A DNA stretch of 42,958 bases from Desulfovibrionaceae bacterium (GCA_015709315.1 JACCQI010000026.1:1-42958); one strand, 5' to 3'; counted from the stretch's first letter, positions 23,890 through 32,526 are shown. Notes: generated by a model from the letters alone, not told the origin. Numbers and translations: made by a program.

Positions 23890-23918
23890 GATTTACCCAA
23901 ATGACACGTCGTTGGCAA
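23890..23918 (-). promoter_or_regulatory. Probable tRNA-Phe promoter
   Basis: On the minus strand TTGCCA (23918-23913) and TAAATC (23895-23890) are separated by 17 bases. The predicted start is about ten bases before the tRNA 5' end. The -35 matches the sigma-70 consensus well, the -10 less so. Confidence 0.5.
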
Positions 23919-23943
23919 CCCCTTTTTTGGGTCTGGGCGAAAA

Positions 23944-25698
23944 TTACCCGTCATCCTCGGGATCGGAACCCATTGCCAGGATGCGGGCCGCGTAGCCCTG
24001 GCGGAGGGCCTCCATGTAGTCCGTGTCCAAGGGCCCCTTCCAGGTGGTGATCTCGGTGTAGCGCTTGGGAATCTTGACTTTGTCCGGACGGTAGCCCATC
24101 TGGAGCCGCAGCCGCCACCGCAGCCGCTGGACACGCTTGCCGATCTCGGCCACCGATCCGCACAGGTCGCCGTAGCCCACCGAGGCCATGGCCTCGTCCA
24201 GCAGGTCGCTCTTGTATACCCCGCGCGAGAACAGGCAGCCCACCATGCAGTTGAGCACGATGCGCTCGTGGCCGTCCTTGATCAGGAAGTCCAGGGCCTT
24301 TTTCACGTCCTTGTCCTCGTGCTTCTGGTCGTAGGCATAGCCGCCGGAATCCAGGTGGGAGTGCCTGAAGCCCAGCCCCTCGGACACGAAGAACACCTCG
24401 CCCGTGGCATAGCCCGCCATCTCCTGGCCGAGCACGCAGGCGAAGTCCGCGCCGCCGTACCGCTCGGCGCAGCGCATGGTGCCCTTGGCCAGCAGCGCAT
24501 AGAATTCGTTGGGCGGACGGCTGATCATCTCCACGCCCCGCATGTAGGTCTCGGCGTCGCCCCACTTGAACCCGACCACGGTTTCGTCCGGGGAGATCAC
24601 GCCCTTCTCCAGGGCCTCGGTGGCCCAGGCCAGGGCCACGCCCGCGGACATGCAGTCCAGCCCCTCCTTCTCGATGACGTCCAGAATGCGGAGCACCTCG
24701 GGCGCGTCCGTGACCTCCAGCATGCCGCCGCAGGAGAAGATCGGCTCGTAGTCGTAGCCCACCTGGCGGTAGAGATACTGGTTGTTGGTCTGGAACTGCT
24801 CGCGCACGAATCCCACGTGGATGCAGCCCACCGGGCAGCCCGCGCAGGCCGCGTTGCGCAGCAGGGTGTCGTCGGCAAAGGTCTCGCCGGAGATGGCGTT
24901 CGCATCCGGGCTGGAGGTCTGCTGCAGGTTCTTCCACGGCAGGCTCTTCAGCTCGTTGAGCGGGTTGATGTTCACCGCCGTGCCCAGGCCGTGGTACTTG
25001 GCCATCATCTCGGTGGTGGTGAGCTGTTTGTAGATGTCCTTGTACAGCTTGGGATAGGTCTTGCCCTCGGGCAGGTCGAAACCCCGGTCGCCCAGCACGC
25101 AGATGCCCTTGAGGTTCTTGGCTCCCATGACCGTGCCGCCGCCCAGCCGTCCGAAATGGCGGAAGGTGTCCACGTTGATGCAGGCGTAGGCGGACAGGTT
25201 CTCGGCCGCCGGGCCGATGCGCATGATGGAGCGGCGTCCCGAGCCGGGGAACATCTTGCGGAGCACGCGGCCGGTGTGGATGGCGTCGAAGCCCCGCAGG
25301 TATTCCACGTCGCGGGTCTCCACCCGGCGCGACCCCACGCACAGGGCGGTCAGCCGCTCGGCGCGGCCCGTGACCACCAGGGCGTCCAGGTCGGCGAACC
25401 GGAGCGACAGGGCGGATTTCCCGCCCGCGTAGCTTTCGGTGTACTGGTTGTGGTAGGGCGAGCGGAAGGCGCAGCAGGTCTTGCTCATGAGCGGGAAGTA
25501 CCCGGTCAGCGGGCCGATGGCGAAGATCAGCGGCTGCTCCGGGTCGTCCCAGTCGCGGTCGATGTGTCCGTATTCGCCGAACAGATAGGCCGCCAGGCCC
25601 GACCCGCCCAGGTACTTGTCTCGACCGGGCAGTTCGACAATGGTGGTCTTGCCCGTGGTCAGGTTGACCACCATGACGCGAAAATGTCCCCGTATCAT
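23944..25698 (-). CDS. aor: Aldehyde:ferredoxin oxidoreductase (tungsten type)
   Basis: A 584-residue AOR-family enzyme. It oxidises aldehydes to acids with a tungsto-bispyranopterin centre and one [4Fe-4S] cluster, passing electrons to ferredoxin. Recognised parts: GGSGLAAYLFGEYG near the N-terminus, KTCCAFRSPY, GRLGGGTVMGAKNLKGICV, the cluster motif C285-AG-C288-PVG-C292, GLDCMSAGVALAWATEALE, and the late cysteine in NCMVGCLFSRG. The length is normal (about 600). The start codon overlaps the stop of the polyferredoxin gene (ATGA), so the pair is one operon and the ferredoxin is the likely electron partner. Substrate specificity cannot be read from sequence. Confidence 0.93.
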   Translation of the reverse strand: MIRGHFRVMVVNLTTGKTTIVELPGRDKYLGGSGLAAYLFGEYGHIDRDWDDPEQPLIFAIGPLTGYFPLMSKTCCAFRSPYHNQYTESYAGGKSALSLRFADLDALVVTGRAERLTALCVGSRRVETRDVEYLRGFDAIHTGRVLRKMFPGSGRRSIMRIGPAAENLSAYACINVDTFRHFGRLGGGTVMGAKNLKGICVLGDRGFDLPEGKTYPKLYKDIYKQLTTTEMMAKYHGLGTAVNINPLNELKSLPWKNLQQTSSPDANAISGETFADDTLLRNAACAGCPVGCIHVGFVREQFQTNNQYLYRQVGYDYEPIFSCGGMLEVTDAPEVLRILDVIEKEGLDCMSAGVALAWATEALEKGVISPDETVVGFKWGDAETYMRGVEMISRPPNEFYALLAKGTMRCAERYGGADFACVLGQEMAGYATGEVFFVSEGLGFRHSHLDSGGYAYDQKHEDKDVKKALDFLIKDGHERIVLNCMVGCLFSRGVYKSDLLDEAMASVGYGDLCGSVAEIGKRVQRLRWRLRLQMGYRPDKVKIPKRYTEITTWKGPLDTDYMEALRQGYAARILAMGSDPEDDG

Positions 25699-26123
25699 GC
25701 GTCACCTCCCTTGCCGTCCCGTTCGGGCAGGTCGACCATCTCCAGGCAGTCGTGCGGGCAAAAGGCCACGCATTGGCCGCAGTGGACGCAGACGTAGGGA
25801 TTGATCTCGTGGTCCAGGAAGATGGCGTCCACGGGGCACGCCTTGGCGCATTCCCCGCATCGGATGCAGAGGTTCTTGTTCTGTTTGACCCCGCCGTCGC
25901 GGCGCTGGGTCAGCGAGCCGGTGGGGCACGCCTCGGCGCACGGGGCCGGATGGCAGGCCAGGCAGACACGGGCCTCGAAACCCGTGGACAGCCCGCCCGC
26001 CGAGGATATGCGGATGCCCGACTTGTTCCAGGACAGGACCTTGTGGACCAGCCTGGCGCAGGCCAACGAGCACGAATGGCAGCCGATGCACCGCTCCATC
26101 CGCGCCGCGCGTAATGCTTTCAT
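25695..26123 (-). CDS. Four-cluster ferredoxin, AOR electron-transfer partner
   Basis: A 142-residue protein. Four cysteine groups are visible: CIGCHSCSLAC, CLACHPAPCAEACP, CIRCGECAKACP and CVHCGQCVAFCPHDC, enough for about four [4Fe-4S] clusters in the manner of HycB/DmsB-like subunits. There is no signal peptide, so it is cytoplasmic. ATG 26123 is chosen because GGAGG is seven bases upstream; the frame is open further, but the extension runs through a palindrome. It is the first gene of the operon with AOR and would carry electrons from the tungsten enzyme to other redox proteins. Confidence 0.9.
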   Translation of the reverse strand: MKALRAARMERCIGCHSCSLACARLVHKVLSWNKSGIRISSAGGLSTGFEARVCLACHPAPCAEACPTGSLTQRRDGGVKQNKNLCIRCGECAKACPVDAIFLDHEINPYVCVHCGQCVAFCPHDCLEMVDLPERDGKGGDA

Positions 26124-26140
26124 GAGATGCCTCCGGCGGC

Positions 26141-26196
26141 CGGAGGAAGGGGAGAGGGAAACCCTTTGCAAAGGGTTTCCCTCTCCCCTTCCTCCG
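26141..26196. repeat. Perfect 56-bp palindrome without loop
   Basis: Arms of 28 bases (26141-26168 and 26169-26196) are exact complements; the centre reads CCTTTGCAAAGG. It lies 96 bases after the glycosyltransferase stop and 18 bases before the ferredoxin start. There is no T-run. It probably blocks transcription between the two units or belongs to a dispersed intergenic family. Confidence 0.85.
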
Positions 26197-26292
26197 AACC
26201 CCAATCCCCTCTTCCTTTCTGAATCTTTTGATGCCGTTTCGCGGATCAAGCGCGGATCGGCACCCGTTGTCCGGTGAGGCGGGAGGGGCTGA

Positions 26293-27921
26293 TTATTGTT
26301 CTTCCGTCTGCAGGATATCCTGCTTCAGCGCCCACAGGATATGATATTCCACTTGGGTGTCATGCAGATGGGGCGCCATGCCGGAAACCTTGCTTATCAG
26401 GGTGGCGCTGTCAACCGGCTTGCGGGCGAAAAACGCGATTTTGCGGACCACGTCCAGGTCGATGGCGTCGTGCAGGCCCGCGTACAGGTTGGGGTAGTCC
26501 CTGTCGCGGTAGAACGCCTCGCCCGTGCGGCCCGTTTTGAACCGCAGCCCGGCCGATGGGACGCGGGAGCCGTAGTGGCCGAACAGCCTGCCGTAGTCCG
26601 GGGCCAGGGGGTGGGGGATGTCCCGCAGCGGCCCGGGGTCCGCGTCGGCCCGCCACAGGTCGTCCCACAGGGCCACGTACCGGGCGATGACCGACGGCCA
26701 GGAAAAGGCCGACTCGACCCGCTTCCGGGCCGCCGCGCCCATGGCCCGGCGCAGTTCGGGCGACTGTATGAGCGCGCGCAGGGCTTCGGCCAGGTCCGGG
26801 ACGGACACGGCGGTCTGCTGGGCCAGGCCCAGGTGGTATTCGCTGTCGAAGAGGAGCGTGGCCATGGCATCAAGGTTCGGGGTCCGCTCCGGGACCGTGG
26901 TCGGAACCAGCAGGCCGGTCTCGCCGTGGGCCACGATGTCCTTGTACCCGTCGTACCGGGAGGCGACCACGGGCAGGCCGAAGGCACCGGCCTCGGCCAG
27001 GGTGATGCCGAAGGTCTCCTGCGGGTTGTCCGCGATGGACACGAAGATGTCGGCGGATTGGAACAGCTTCCGCTTTTCCGCCTCCGAGGGGCGCAGCTCG
27101 ACGGTGAGGGGAATGGACGCGTTTTGGGCCAGATGCTTCAGGGTGTCCAGGTAGTGGACCGACCGGCTGTCGTCCCATCCCGCCAGCACCAGCTCAACGG
27201 ACGCCGGGTCCAGGCCGTCCTGCACCAGCCTGTGCAGGGCACGGACGAGCGGCACCAGGTCCATCTTGGAGGTGTGCGAGATGCGCCCGAAGGCCAGGAG
27301 CCGCACCGGGCCGTCCGGGTTCGGCTTGCCGGGCGCGAGCGCGTCCGTGTCCACGGCCAGGGGAATCTCGGCCAGCACGGGCGCGGGGTGGCTCGCCCCG
27401 GTCAGCCCGAACCCCTCGCGCAGCCGGGCAAAATGGTGTTCCACGGCCATCCGGCCGTCCCCGGAGGTACACACGATGCAGTCGCGCGCCGTGGTTCCCG
27501 GCCACAGATGGCGCAGGAACGCCTCGGGATACCGGGCATAGCTCAGGGAGTGGATGACCCCGGTGACGGGAAAGATGTTCGCGCTGTACAGGTTGCGCGC
27601 ACGGGCCAGGAACGGCTGGTTGGCGATGCAGTCGGACAGGTGGAAGCAGTGGTAGGCGGTGGCCCGGAGCATGGCGGGCAGCTCCCGCCGGGGCATGATC
27701 CGAAACCGCTTGTCGCGGGCCGGGCCGGGCGCGACCCTTTTCAGGTTCTTGCCCAGGGCGTCCATGGCCTTTTGGTCCGGGAGAAAGAAGTGGTATTCGT
27801 CAAAGATATCGGCCGCGAGCAGCGCGGTCAGGAACGCGGTATTGGCCACGATCCGGCCCATGACCGGACCGCCCTGGAAAAAGGGGTCCAGCGTGCCCCA
27901 GATGCGCTGTTTTTTCGGCAT
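26293..27921 (-). CDS. Glycosyltransferase family 4-like protein
   Basis: A protein of about 542 residues with a GT-B fold glycosyltransferase. The C-terminal donor-binding half is clear: LLAFGRISHTSKMDLVPLVR, then ADIFVSIADNPQETFGITLA, followed by EAGAFGLPVVASRYDGYKDI and HGETGLLVP. The E-x7-E type motif (ETFGITLAE) is intact, so it should transfer sugars from a nucleotide donor. The acceptor is unknown. A C-terminal extension of about 120 residues follows the GT domain. ATG 27921 (MPKKQRIWG) is preferred over an upstream in-frame ATG at 27984 because homology-like sequence begins there; the ribosome site is poor. It is monocistronic. Confidence 0.85.
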   Translation of the reverse strand: MPKKQRIWGTLDPFFQGGPVMGRIVANTAFLTALLAADIFDEYHFFLPDQKAMDALGKNLKRVAPGPARDKRFRIMPRRELPAMLRATAYHCFHLSDCIANQPFLARARNLYSANIFPVTGVIHSLSYARYPEAFLRHLWPGTTARDCIVCTSGDGRMAVEHHFARLREGFGLTGASHPAPVLAEIPLAVDTDALAPGKPNPDGPVRLLAFGRISHTSKMDLVPLVRALHRLVQDGLDPASVELVLAGWDDSRSVHYLDTLKHLAQNASIPLTVELRPSEAEKRKLFQSADIFVSIADNPQETFGITLAEAGAFGLPVVASRYDGYKDIVAHGETGLLVPTTVPERTPNLDAMATLLFDSEYHLGLAQQTAVSVPDLAEALRALIQSPELRRAMGAAARKRVESAFSWPSVIARYVALWDDLWRADADPGPLRDIPHPLAPDYGRLFGHYGSRVPSAGLRFKTGRTGEAFYRDRDYPNLYAGLHDAIDLDVVRKIAFFARKPVDSATLISKVSGMAPHLHDTQVEYHILWALKQDILQTEEQ

Positions 27922-28184
27922 ATCTAGGTAGGAACCGCATCGAGCCTTTTTTGTCAATGGCTTTCGTCCGGCCCGGCCCGGCAATCCTTGCCTTGTTTCC
28001 CTCCCGGTGCCGGGCTTTGTAAATGAGAATAATAGTTATTTAATCCGGGCCGTTGCCGACGGGCAGGCGGGAGGCGGCCCGCCCGTCGGCCATTTCCGCC
28101 GCTCTTGGCCCCGTTTTTGCTCATATCCGTATGCGGACAGGGAAGTCCGTCAATGCTTTGACGCATGCAAGGAGTTTCGGAGAC

Positions 28185-29675
28185 ATGGGCAAAATGATGA
28201 TGAAACGAAGCCGACGCCCCGAACTGATGTGGGGCCTGGGACTCAAGCAGGGTCTGGTCCGACAGATCGAGAAAGGAGTGGGGCCCGGTTTTCACCTCCG
28301 CAATTTCCCGGCGGACTCGCTGCCCAGCGGCAAGGACCTGTCGCACGACGAGAAGCCTTCCGCCGCCTGGATTCCCTGGGCCGTCTGGAACGATTTCCCC
28401 GAGTGCCGCAGGGACGAGTTCCGCAACCAGGGAGCCACCCAGCGCATATTGATCCAGGAAAGCGGCGACGCGCCCCTGGAGATGGACACCGTGCTGGCCG
28501 AGGGCTTTTTGACCGTCGTCCGCACGCCGCTGACCCGTCCCAAGATCCAGGACGTGCTGTTCCGGGCCAAGGAAGTGACCTCCATGTACTCCGACATCTA
28601 TCGGATGACCGAGGAGATCATGCTGGAGCGCGAACTGCTCGCCCGCAAGACCGACCAGCTCCTGTTCCTGAACAAGATACTGGCCTCGGCCACCGAGAGC
28701 CTGGATGCCGCCACCATCCTGGCCAATGCCAAGGAGACCCTTTCCCTGGTGCTGCCCGTCAGGATGCTCAACGCCGCCTTCTGGAACAGCCGGGAGGATT
28801 CCGGCACGTCCGAGATGGAGATATTCCTCAACGGCCAGATGCCGCCCGCCGTCGAATCCGCCTGGGTGGAACACCTCTCGGCCTCGGCGGCCTCCATGGG
28901 GGCCGCGCCCGTGGCCGGTTTCCACATCAACCACACCGATCCGGCCCGCAGGCCCGAATACGGCCGCAAGCCCGATGAGGGCAAACTCGTGACCATGCCC
29001 CTGGCCGCCGGGCACGAGACCTTCGGCTGCCTGGCCTTACTCTGCGAATCCGGATACCGGCTGGGCAAGGACCAGGTGGAGACCTTCCGGTCGGCCATCA
29101 ACCACATCGGCCTGGCCCTGCGAAACGCCCTGACCTTCAAGGAGGTCAAGCTGCGCGCGGACCGCGACGGCCTGACCCGCATCTACAACCGCCGTTCCTT
29201 CGAGGAGCGGCTGGTCTACGAGATCAAGCGCCGCCGACGCTACAACCACGACCTTTCCCTGCTCATGGTCGATCTCGACCACTTCAAGTCCGTGAACGAC
29301 ACCTACGGGCACAAGACGGGCGACATGGTGCTCCGCAAGGTCGGCGAAATACTGGTCAGGACCTTCCGCACCACCGACCTGGCCGCCCGGTACGGCGGGG
29401 AGGAATTCGTGGTCCTGCTCCCGCACACCTCCGAGGAGTCCGCCTGGAAGCTCGCCGAGCGGGTGCGCAGAAACATTGAGTCCAGTGAATTCTCCTTCGA
29501 AAACCGGACCTTTTCGATCACCGCCTCCATCGGCGTGGCTTCCGTGGAGGGCGGGGCGCTCTCCTCGGACGACGACCTGATCGTCAAGGCGGACAAGGCC
29601 CTGTACCAGGCCAAAAACAACGGCAGAAACATGGTGGTGGTCTCCGGTCGGCACGCCGACACCGCAGTGCAGTAG
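28185..29675 (+). CDS. GGDEF diguanylate cyclase with GAF-like sensor
   Basis: A 496-residue protein. The C-terminal GGDEF domain has the active-site GGEEF at 404-408 and an inhibitory I-site RTTD at 395-398 exactly five residues before it. It should make cyclic di-GMP and be shut off by its product. The substrate-binding stretch DHFKSVNDTYGHKTGD is intact. Residues about 165-310 look like a GAF domain (LDAATILANAKETLSLVLPV, LAAGHETFGCLALL) joined by a helix to the cyclase. No membrane segment is seen, so it senses a cytoplasmic signal. Start ATG 28185 has AAGGAG and GGAG upstream; earlier in-frame starts lack such a site. It has its own terminator. Confidence 0.92.
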   Translation: MGKMMMKRSRRPELMWGLGLKQGLVRQIEKGVGPGFHLRNFPADSLPSGKDLSHDEKPSAAWIPWAVWNDFPECRRDEFRNQGATQRILIQESGDAPLEMDTVLAEGFLTVVRTPLTRPKIQDVLFRAKEVTSMYSDIYRMTEEIMLERELLARKTDQLLFLNKILASATESLDAATILANAKETLSLVLPVRMLNAAFWNSREDSGTSEMEIFLNGQMPPAVESAWVEHLSASAASMGAAPVAGFHINHTDPARRPEYGRKPDEGKLVTMPLAAGHETFGCLALLCESGYRLGKDQVETFRSAINHIGLALRNALTFKEVKLRADRDGLTRIYNRRSFEERLVYEIKRRRRYNHDLSLLMVDLDHFKSVNDTYGHKTGDMVLRKVGEILVRTFRTTDLAARYGGEEFVVLLPHTSEESAWKLAERVRRNIESSEFSFENRTFSITASIGVASVEGGALSSDDDLIVKADKALYQAKNNGRNMVVVSGRHADTAVQ

Positions 29676-29691
29676 CGTTTCCCGACAGGCG

Positions 29692-29730
29692 AACCGGCCC
29701 CCGGCGCATGCCGGCAGGGCCGGTTTTTTG
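29692..29730 (+). terminator. Rho-independent terminator after the GGDEF gene
   Basis: AACCGGCCC (29692-29700) pairs with GGGCCGGTT (29717-29725); an inner CCGGC...GCCGG stem sits in the loop; TTTT follows. It lies 17 bases after the stop codon. Confidence 0.85.
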
Positions 29731-29860
29731 TTGCCCGTGCCCGGCCGCGCGCCCTTGCCGCACCTTTGTGCAAGTTTCCCGCACATGCTTGCAAAGAGGT
29801 GACCGCTGGTATATCGTGCCTTTCCCTGACTCAAAAAGTATCTATTACCACTTGAAATAT

Positions 29861-30310
29861 ATGAAACTTCGCATTCTCCTCATCGGCCTCTTCCTGATCC
29901 TGGCCGCCCTGCCGTCCCTGGCCGGGGACTCGGACTATCTGGCCCTCATGGCCAAGGAATCCGAGATCCAGGCCATTGCCGTGGTCACCAAGGTGCACAA
30001 CATGGGCAGCTACGCGGACGGCACCCTCAAGCGCGTCATCTTCAAGCGCGAATACGCGGTCACGCCCGACACGCCCAAGAGCTTCGAGGGCGCCTGCAAG
30101 ACCCTGGACAGCCGCTGGCAAAAGCGGAGCGAGGGCATGGTTTACTTCAAACCCAGGCCGGGCCAGCGCGTGTTCGTCACCGTGACCACCAACGGCGGGG
30201 CCATCACCAGCTTCACGCCCGTTTCCGCCGAGTTGGACTACATCATCCGCAAGGAACCCGACCGGCTGACCTACAGCCGGGGCCGGGCGTCCATCCTTCC
30301 CAAGAGCTAG
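29861..30310 (+). CDS. Exported protein of unknown function
   Basis: A 149-residue protein. Residues 1-21 (MKLRILLIGLFLILAALPSL, then AG) form a clear Sec signal peptide. The mature part reads KESEIQAIAVVTKVHNMGSY and later RPGQRVFVTVTTNGGAITSF, probably beta-rich. No known domain is recognised. The ATG at 29861 has only a weak ribosome site. It is not linked to an operon. Location is periplasmic by prediction. Confidence 0.7.
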   Translation: MKLRILLIGLFLILAALPSLAGDSDYLALMAKESEIQAIAVVTKVHNMGSYADGTLKRVIFKREYAVTPDTPKSFEGACKTLDSRWQKRSEGMVYFKPRPGQRVFVTVTTNGGAITSFTPVSAELDYIIRKEPDRLTYSRGRASILPKS

Positions 30311-30339
30311 CGCCGGTCGCCGGTCTGCCTGCCCGTCCC

Positions 30340-30376
30340 TTGACAACGGACGACATTTGGCTATATTGCCAAATGT
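30340..30376 (+). promoter_or_regulatory. arsR promoter with overlapping operator 1
   Basis: TTGACA (30340-30345), 16 bases, TATATT (30362-30367) form a near-consensus promoter. The operator ACATTTGGC (30353-30361) and GCCAAATGT (30368-30376) is a perfect 9-bp inverted repeat with the -10 hexamer as its 6-base spacer. A bound repressor would cover the -10 box directly. Confidence 0.85.
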
Positions 30377-30395
30377 AAACCAGGGAGAAGAATAC

Positions 30396-30701
30396 GTGAC
30401 CACCGACATCATCACCATCGAGCGGTTCGAGGAGCGCGCCAGGATCATCAAGGCCATGGCCCATCCTTCGCGCCTGCTCATGATCGACGAACTGTCCCGG
30501 GGCGAGCGGTGCGTGTGCGAACTGCGCGACATGGTGGGAAGCGACATGTCCACGGTCTCCAAGCATTTGTCCGTGCTCAAGAAGGCGGGCATCGTGGAGG
30601 ACGACAAGCGGGGCAAGCAGATCTACTATCGGCTCAAGGTGCCGTGCGTGCTCAATTTTTTCTCGTGCATCGAATCCGTGATCGAGGCGGGCAGGCACTA
30701 G
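30396..30701 (+). CDS. ArsR-family metalloregulator with CVC motif
   Basis: A 101-residue winged-helix repressor. The helix-turn-helix reads MVGSDMSTVSKHLSVLKKAG and the wing DDKRGKQIYYRL. C39-V-C41 (ERCVCELRD) matches the ELCVCDL metal-binding motif of ArsR proteins that sense As(III) or Sb(III). Start GTG 30396 has GGGAG eight bases before it; an upstream TTG at 30357 lies in the operator and is rejected. A perfect palindrome overlaps its -10 box and a second copy precedes the permease gene. So the regulator probably controls itself and the permease/redox genes, with release on metalloid binding. Confidence 0.88.
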   Translation: MTTDIITIERFEERARIIKAMAHPSRLLMIDELSRGERCVCELRDMVGSDMSTVSKHLSVLKKAGIVEDDKRGKQIYYRLKVPCVLNFFSCIESVIEAGRH

Positions 30702-30719
30702 GCATATTTTTTTTCGACG

Positions 30720-30743
30720 ACATTTGGCGAATTCGCCAAGCTT
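30720..30743 (+). promoter_or_regulatory. Operator 2 before the permease gene
   Basis: ACATTTGGC (30720-30728), spacer GAATTC, GCCAAGCTT (30735-30743). The left half and the 6-base spacing equal operator 1; the right half is diverged after GCCAA. It lies directly before the ribosome site AAGGAGG of the permease, so a bound regulator could block read-through from arsR. Confidence 0.75.
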
Positions 30744-30757
30744 AAGGAGGAACGAAC

Positions 30758-31840
30758 ATGGATGAACTCAAAATGGCGCCGTGCGGTTGCCAATCCAAGG
30801 CCCCGGCCAGGCCCGCCGCCGAAAAAGGCGTGCTGCGGCATCTGCTCGTCGGGGCCGCGTCCCTGGCTGTCTGGTTCGTTCTCTACGGGCAACTGCTGCC
30901 CTTTTCCCATTGGTTCACCTATTCCCTGCTCGGCCTGGAGCAAGGCGGCCACCTGGGCGCGGCCATCCAGTTCTTCGTCTACGACACGCCCAAGGTGCTC
31001 ATGCTGTTGGTGCTGGTGGTGTACGCGGTGGGCGTCCTGCGCTCGTTCGTGACCGTCAACTGGACGCGTTCGGTCCTGGCGGGCCGCCGCGAGTCCGCGG
31101 GCAACGTGCTGGCCGCGCTGCTCGGCGTGGTCACCCCGTTCTGCTCCTGCTCGGCCGTGCCCCTGTTCATCGGGTTCATGACAGCGGGCATCCCGCTGGG
31201 CGTGACCTTCTCCTTTCTCATCGCCGCGCCCATGGTCAACGAGATCGCCCTGGTCCTGCTCTACGGCCTGCTCGGCTGGAAGGTGGCGGCCCTGTATTTC
31301 GCCACCGGCATCCTGATCGCCGTGGTCGCGGGATGGGTGCTCGGCCGGTTGAAGCTGGAGAACCACGTGGAGGACTGGGTGCGCGAAATCCGCGCGGGCG
31401 AGGCCGCCCAGGACGGACCCATGACCTGGCCCCGGCGGTTCGACTACGCCCTCGATTCGGTCAGGGACATCGTGGGCCGGGTCTGGAAGTTCGTGGTGCT
31501 CGGCATCGCCGCGGGCGCGGCCATCCACGGCTACGTGCCCGAAGGCCGGCTCGCCGTCGTCATGGGCGGCGACGCCTGGTGGTCCGTGCCGCTCTCGGTC
31601 CTGATGGGCATTCCCATGTACACCAACGCGGCGGGCATCATCCCCGTGGTCGAGGCCCTGCTGGGCAAGGGCGCGGCCCTGGGCACGGTGCTGGCCTTCA
31701 TGATGTCCGTCATCGCCCTGTCCTTCCCGGAAATGGTCATCCTGCGCAAGGTGCTCAAGCCCCGGCTCATCGCGGTCTTCATCGCCGTGGTCGGCGCGGG
31801 CATCCTCGTCGTGGGCTATCTCTTCAACGCCGTAATCTGA
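30758..31840 (+). CDS. ArsP-type permease (COG0701/DUF318)
   Basis: A 360-residue polytopic inner-membrane permease with about eight predicted spans. The family signature TPFCSCSAVPLFIGFMTAGI is present, with C129 and C131, followed by FSFLIAAPMVNEIALVLL. A cytoplasmic N-terminal cysteine pair (PCGCQSK) could accept a metalloid. Members linked to ArsR regulators include ArsP, which exports trivalent organoarsenicals; others have unknown substrates. AAGGAGG precedes ATG 30758. The regulator before it and the redox-disulfide protein after it (15 bases) form one cassette. The substrate is inference from the CVC-type regulator. Confidence 0.85.
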   Translation: MDELKMAPCGCQSKAPARPAAEKGVLRHLLVGAASLAVWFVLYGQLLPFSHWFTYSLLGLEQGGHLGAAIQFFVYDTPKVLMLLVLVVYAVGVLRSFVTVNWTRSVLAGRRESAGNVLAALLGVVTPFCSCSAVPLFIGFMTAGIPLGVTFSFLIAAPMVNEIALVLLYGLLGWKVAALYFATGILIAVVAGWVLGRLKLENHVEDWVREIRAGEAAQDGPMTWPRRFDYALDSVRDIVGRVWKFVVLGIAAGAAIHGYVPEGRLAVVMGGDAWWSVPLSVLMGIPMYTNAAGIIPVVEALLGKGAALGTVLAFMMSVIALSFPEMVILRKVLKPRLIAVFIAVVGAGILVVGYLFNAVI

Positions 31841-31854
31841 TGCAGGAGTCGAAC

Positions 31855-32085
31855 ATGAAAATACTCGTCATGGGTCCCGGCTGCCCCAAGTGTGAACAGG
31901 CCGAAAAAACCGTCCGTGAGGCCGTGGCCGAAGCGGGCGTCCAGGCGGACATCGAAAAGGTCAAGGACTTCCAGGAAATCGCCAAGTACGGCATCTTCTC
32001 CACCCCGGCCGTGGTCATCGACGGCGAGGTCAAGGTGGTCGGCAAGGCGCCGAGCAAAAAGGAAGTCCTCGGCTGGCTGGGCTAG
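31855..32085 (+). CDS. Small thioredoxin-like redox-disulfide protein
   Basis: A 76-residue thioredoxin-fold protein of the redox-active disulfide type. MKILVMGPGCPKCEQ carries the active pair C10-P-K-C13, and FSTPAVVIDGEV holds the cis-proline. GGAG seven bases before ATG 31855 sets the start; ATG 31840 overlaps the permease stop and has no such site. It is cytoplasmic. In the cassette it could reduce or hand thiol-bound metalloid to the permease, or report its redox state. Confidence 0.88.
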   Translation: MKILVMGPGCPKCEQAEKTVREAVAEAGVQADIEKVKDFQEIAKYGIFSTPAVVIDGEVKVVGKAPSKKEVLGWLG

Positions 32086-32131
32086 CAGCGCCCCTGGCGG
32101 CTGCCCGCCGCAGGGGCCGCCTTCGGCGCGA

Positions 32132-32204
32132 CCAGGGAACCTTTCGGGAAAGGTTCCCTGGACCCTCCAAAGCTTTTTGCGTCGCCTGCGGCGAGAGGCG
32201 TGCG
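32132..32204. repeat. Composite intergenic palindrome, copy 1
   Basis: CCAGGGAACCTTTC (32132-32145) and its exact complement (32148-32161) flank GG. After ACCC and about 20 bases comes CGCCTGCGGCGAGAGGCGTG (from 32183). The same layout occurs at 38985-39059, with 20 of 22 bases equal in the last block. It lies 46 bases after the redox-protein stop. The rest of the 32086-32526 gap holds another hairpin and no gene that I can support. Confidence 0.7.
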
Positions 32205-32428
32205 TGCGCGGTTTGGCGGGAAGAGGGAAGGAAGAATGTCCCGGAGTGTTCGCATGACCCCTTCGGCACTCCACCCCGAAATGCTCCCCAAAGGCGGCGA
32301 GCGTAGCGCATGCCGCCGGGCCTCCGCACGCAGCCCCGCACAGAGTACCCCCCGCGTTTCGACAATTCCTCAAACAAGCGCTCATGACGCATCGAGGCTT
32401 TGGAGAGTGGGTCGAATGTGGATTTTCT

Positions 32429-32482
32429 CGGGCGAAAAACACCGCAGGCGTAGCCTTCTACGTTGCGGATGGTTTTCGCCCG
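32429..32482 (-). terminator. Long hairpin after the universal stress gene
   Basis: CGGGCGAAAA (32429-32438) pairs with TTTTCGCCCG (32473-32482); further imperfect pairing (CGCAGGCGTAG with CTACGTTGCGG) extends inside around CCTT. It lies 45 bases beyond the stop of the minus-strand stress-protein gene. A T-rich end is only partial, so it may be a 3' stabiliser or terminator. Confidence 0.5.
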
Positions 32483-32526
32483 AAAAATTCGCAGGCGGCC
32501 CGCTATCGCAAGCCGACGCCCCCAGG

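Noticed and set aside
23951-25705. 584-codon minus frame overlapping AOR and a 509-codon plus frame opposite it
   Set aside because: Both are alternative frames of the AOR gene; their proteins are rich in Arg, Gly, Ala and His and show no domain.
30781-31854. 434-codon frame that joins permease DNA to the redox protein
   Set aside because: Only its last 76 codons are real; the earlier part is the permease in the wrong frame.
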